Assembly: GCA_944390305.1 (NCBI GenBank)
Contig: CALXPX010000005.1
Coordinates: 1-22,195, forward strand
Reading direction: 5' to 3'
DNA: 22,195 nucleotides
DNA from: an uncultured Clostridia bacterium
Lineage (GTDB): Bacteria; Bacillota; Clostridia; TANB77; CAG-508
Below the pieces are notes generated by a model. That model did no database searches, was not told the DNA's origin, and saw only the letters and a list, made by a program, of their open reading frames with translations. Shown piece after piece: positions 21,001-22,195 of the stretch. The position numbers were made by a program, and so were the translations under genes. Within the stretch, counting starts at the first letter, position 1, and each line of letters opens with the position of its first letter.

Positions 21001-21031
21001 TTGAAAGATAATAATATTCAAATTATATAAT
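21001..21031 (+). promoter_or_regulatory. Probable promoter for the 21074 gene
   Basis: TTGAAA (21001-21006), 19 bases, TATAAT (21026-21031), between the preceding terminator and the AGAGGG ribosome-binding site at 21059-21064. Confidence 0.5.
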
Positions 21032-21073
21032 AAGAATTAAGGAATACCTTAATAAATAAGAGGGAAAATTATT

Positions 21074-21805
21074 ATAGACAATAAAAGTAAAAGTATAATA
21101 ATTTTTTTAATAGTAGTATTAATAATAGTCGGATTAATTTTTTTAGCAATAGGAATAAAAGGTAAAAAAAGTAATGAAAAATATGGATATTGTGTAGCAG
21201 ACAGTGATTACTTATATGATAAAGCAATAGACTATCTAGAAAAAGAGTTATATAATTCATTGCCTTTTAAAGATAAAGAGGATTTTCATGTATTTTTAGA
21301 CTATGACCCTTTAGGAATTAAAGAAAAAGATAATAAAAAGTATGTATATATGTATATTGGAAAACAATCATACTATGTAAAGAAAAGCAAATTACATAGT
21401 GGAGAAGCAGGTTTTTTACCATATAAATTTATTTTTGAAAATGATGAGCTAATAAAATATGAGGTGCCACTAGATGGAGCGGAAATGGAGCAATCAGCAA
21501 GAGAACTGTTTCCCGATGATATTGAGGATAAAATTATAGGATATGAATTTGATAGTACAAATTTAGAAAAGCAAAAAGAAGAATATTATTCATATTTAGA
21601 ATCAACATCGGTAGTTGGAATAGATAAAAATAAAGAACCACTTTTAGTATATGGAACATATGGAGGATATACTACTAAAAAAGAAGCCAATACAATAAAA
21701 GGGAAATTTATAGATGGTTATGGAGACATTTATGACTACACAATTCCTTGTAATATAAATGAAGAATTAATGGTAAACATAGATGCTAAGGAAATAATAT
21801 TGTAA
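21074..21805 (+). pseudogene. Membrane-anchored unknown protein, N-terminal part; ATA in place of ATG
   Basis: The frame containing the TTG at 21260 is open back to 21056. Read from ATA 21074 it gives a 243-aa protein: a short polar start (DNKSKS), a membrane segment at about 8-28, then an extracellular domain (YGYCVADSDYLYDKAIDYL, NSLPFKDKEDFHVFLDYD and onward). AGAGGG (21059-21064) lies 9 bases before the ATA, the same SD and spacing as before the ATG of the gene at 22083, so ATA very probably replaces a former ATG. Initiation from ATA/ATT would be rare; starting at TTG 21260 would remove the anchor and has no SD. The frame ends at 21805, and the protein appears to continue in another frame. 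Family not recognised. Probably a decaying gene. Confidence 0.6.
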
Positions 21806-22065
21806 ATATTTCAAAAGAAGATTTAAATGAATTAAAAAGTAATCTAAAAAACGTGAAAGAAGAATATTCAAATATAGAACAAGAAGCAGAAGACATACCT
21901 TCATATTTTATAAAAGTAGTATATATTCCAAAAAATGATCTTACATTACAAGATTATAGTAGAACAGATTTAATTAATTATAAAGATACAGTAGGAAAGA
22001 AAAATATATCAGAAGCGGGAAAGCAAATATTAGAAATGTTAAATAAATATAAGTTTATAGAATAA
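21790..22065 (+). pseudogene. C-terminal part of the same protein, displaced by a frameshift
   Basis: This frame is open from 21790; a GTG at 21853 has no clear SD. Read from 21802 it gives VNISKEDLNELKSNLKNVKE, then EDIPSYFIKVVYIPKNDL and a helical end NKYKFIE. It joins naturally to the preceding frame, which ends DAKEIIL at 21802 and stops one codon later: a single-base (-1) change near 21797-21803 would fuse them into one protein of about 330 residues. Without its own start signals it is best seen as the tail of the 21074 gene. Function unknown. Confidence 0.6.
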
Positions 22066-22082
22066 AAAGAGGGATGATAATA

Positions 22083-22195
22083 ATGAGGAAAAAAACAAAA
22101 CTATTAATAATCAGTATATTTATAATAATAGCAATAATTTTAATAGTTTTTCTAGCTATATATTTTAAATATAAAATAGGAATAAATGTTTCTAC
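22083..22195 (+). CDS. Membrane-anchored protein, partial (cut by window end)
   Basis: ATG 22083 with AGAGGG (22068-22073) 9 bases upstream. The 37 codons visible encode a basic start (MRKKTKLL), a strongly hydrophobic segment at about 8-27 and then KYKIGINVS, a typical N-terminal anchor. The layout is the same as the gene before it, so it may be a relative. The remaining sequence is outside the window. Confidence 0.7.
   Translation, partial: MRKKTKLLIISIFIIIAIILIVFLAIYFKYKIGINVS

Noticed and set aside
20612..22195. Integrated element at tRNA-Leu(CAA)
   Set aside because: No repeat of the tRNA 3' end was found downstream in the window, and no integrase gene is visible.
1..22195. CRISPR array, insertion sequence or defence cassette
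   Set aside because: No regularly spaced repeats, transposase, Cas, restriction or toxin-antitoxin proteins were seen among the genes.

Overview
The window is chromosomal DNA from a very AT-rich, spore-forming, anaerobic member of the Clostridia. The evidence is strong G-rich Shine-Dalgarno sites, consensus sigma-A promoters, almost exclusive use of AGA for arginine, a cwlJ-gerQ type spore germination pair and a rubrerythrin. I cannot name the genus from sequence alone. Nearly all genes are on the + strand; the exceptions are a partial tRNA-Leu at the left edge and one glycosyltransferase.

Layout. 1-2650: partial tRNA-Leu(UAG), a divergent 59-residue protein, an RlmD-type rRNA methyltransferase, then cwlJ-like and gerQ-like spore genes ending at a terminator. 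2739-6024: YkuD-type L,D-transpeptidase, RsmB/NOP m5C methyltransferase, Rsm22-family methyltransferase, a zinc-ribbon peptide, a DUF2085 membrane protein and a small unknown protein, tightly packed and probably one operon. 6058-9258: cysteine synthase, a membrane-anchored beta-lactamase-fold protein, an HD-domain protein, and rubrerythrin with its own promoter and terminator. 9312-12531: DUF1653 protein, NadR-like nucleotidyltransferase, tyrS and ppaC, mostly housekeeping. 12550-15306: a MucBP-repeat surface protein behind a perfect promoter and a Spo0A-box-like site, convergent with a family 2 glycosyltransferase that looks catalytically degenerate. 15325-20393: a TetR-controlled heterodimeric ABC exporter with one degenerate ATP site. 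20525 to the end: tRNA-Leu(CAA), a decayed stretch, and membrane-anchored unknown proteins, the first of which has lost its ATG and is frameshifted.

How it fits together. Two rRNA/RNA methyltransferases and an Rsm22 homologue suggest a ribosome-modification cluster. CwlJ and GerQ act together at germination in Bacillus. The TetR-ABC unit looks self-contained: regulator, palindromic operator just after the -10, and two half-transporters whose degenerate residues complement each other.

Most worth a second look: (i) the cwlJ-like gene, whose start codon lies in a perfect 17-bp hairpin with its Shine-Dalgarno in the loop, and whose family-matching reading frame requires a +1 shift at a rare CGG codon; (ii) the 21074-22065 gene with ATA where ATG is expected plus a second frame break; (iii) the glycosyltransferase lacking both catalytic acidic motifs; (iv) a tandem 11-bp repeat upstream of the ABC promoter. 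I do not see a CRISPR array, an insertion sequence, a phage or a clear defence system.
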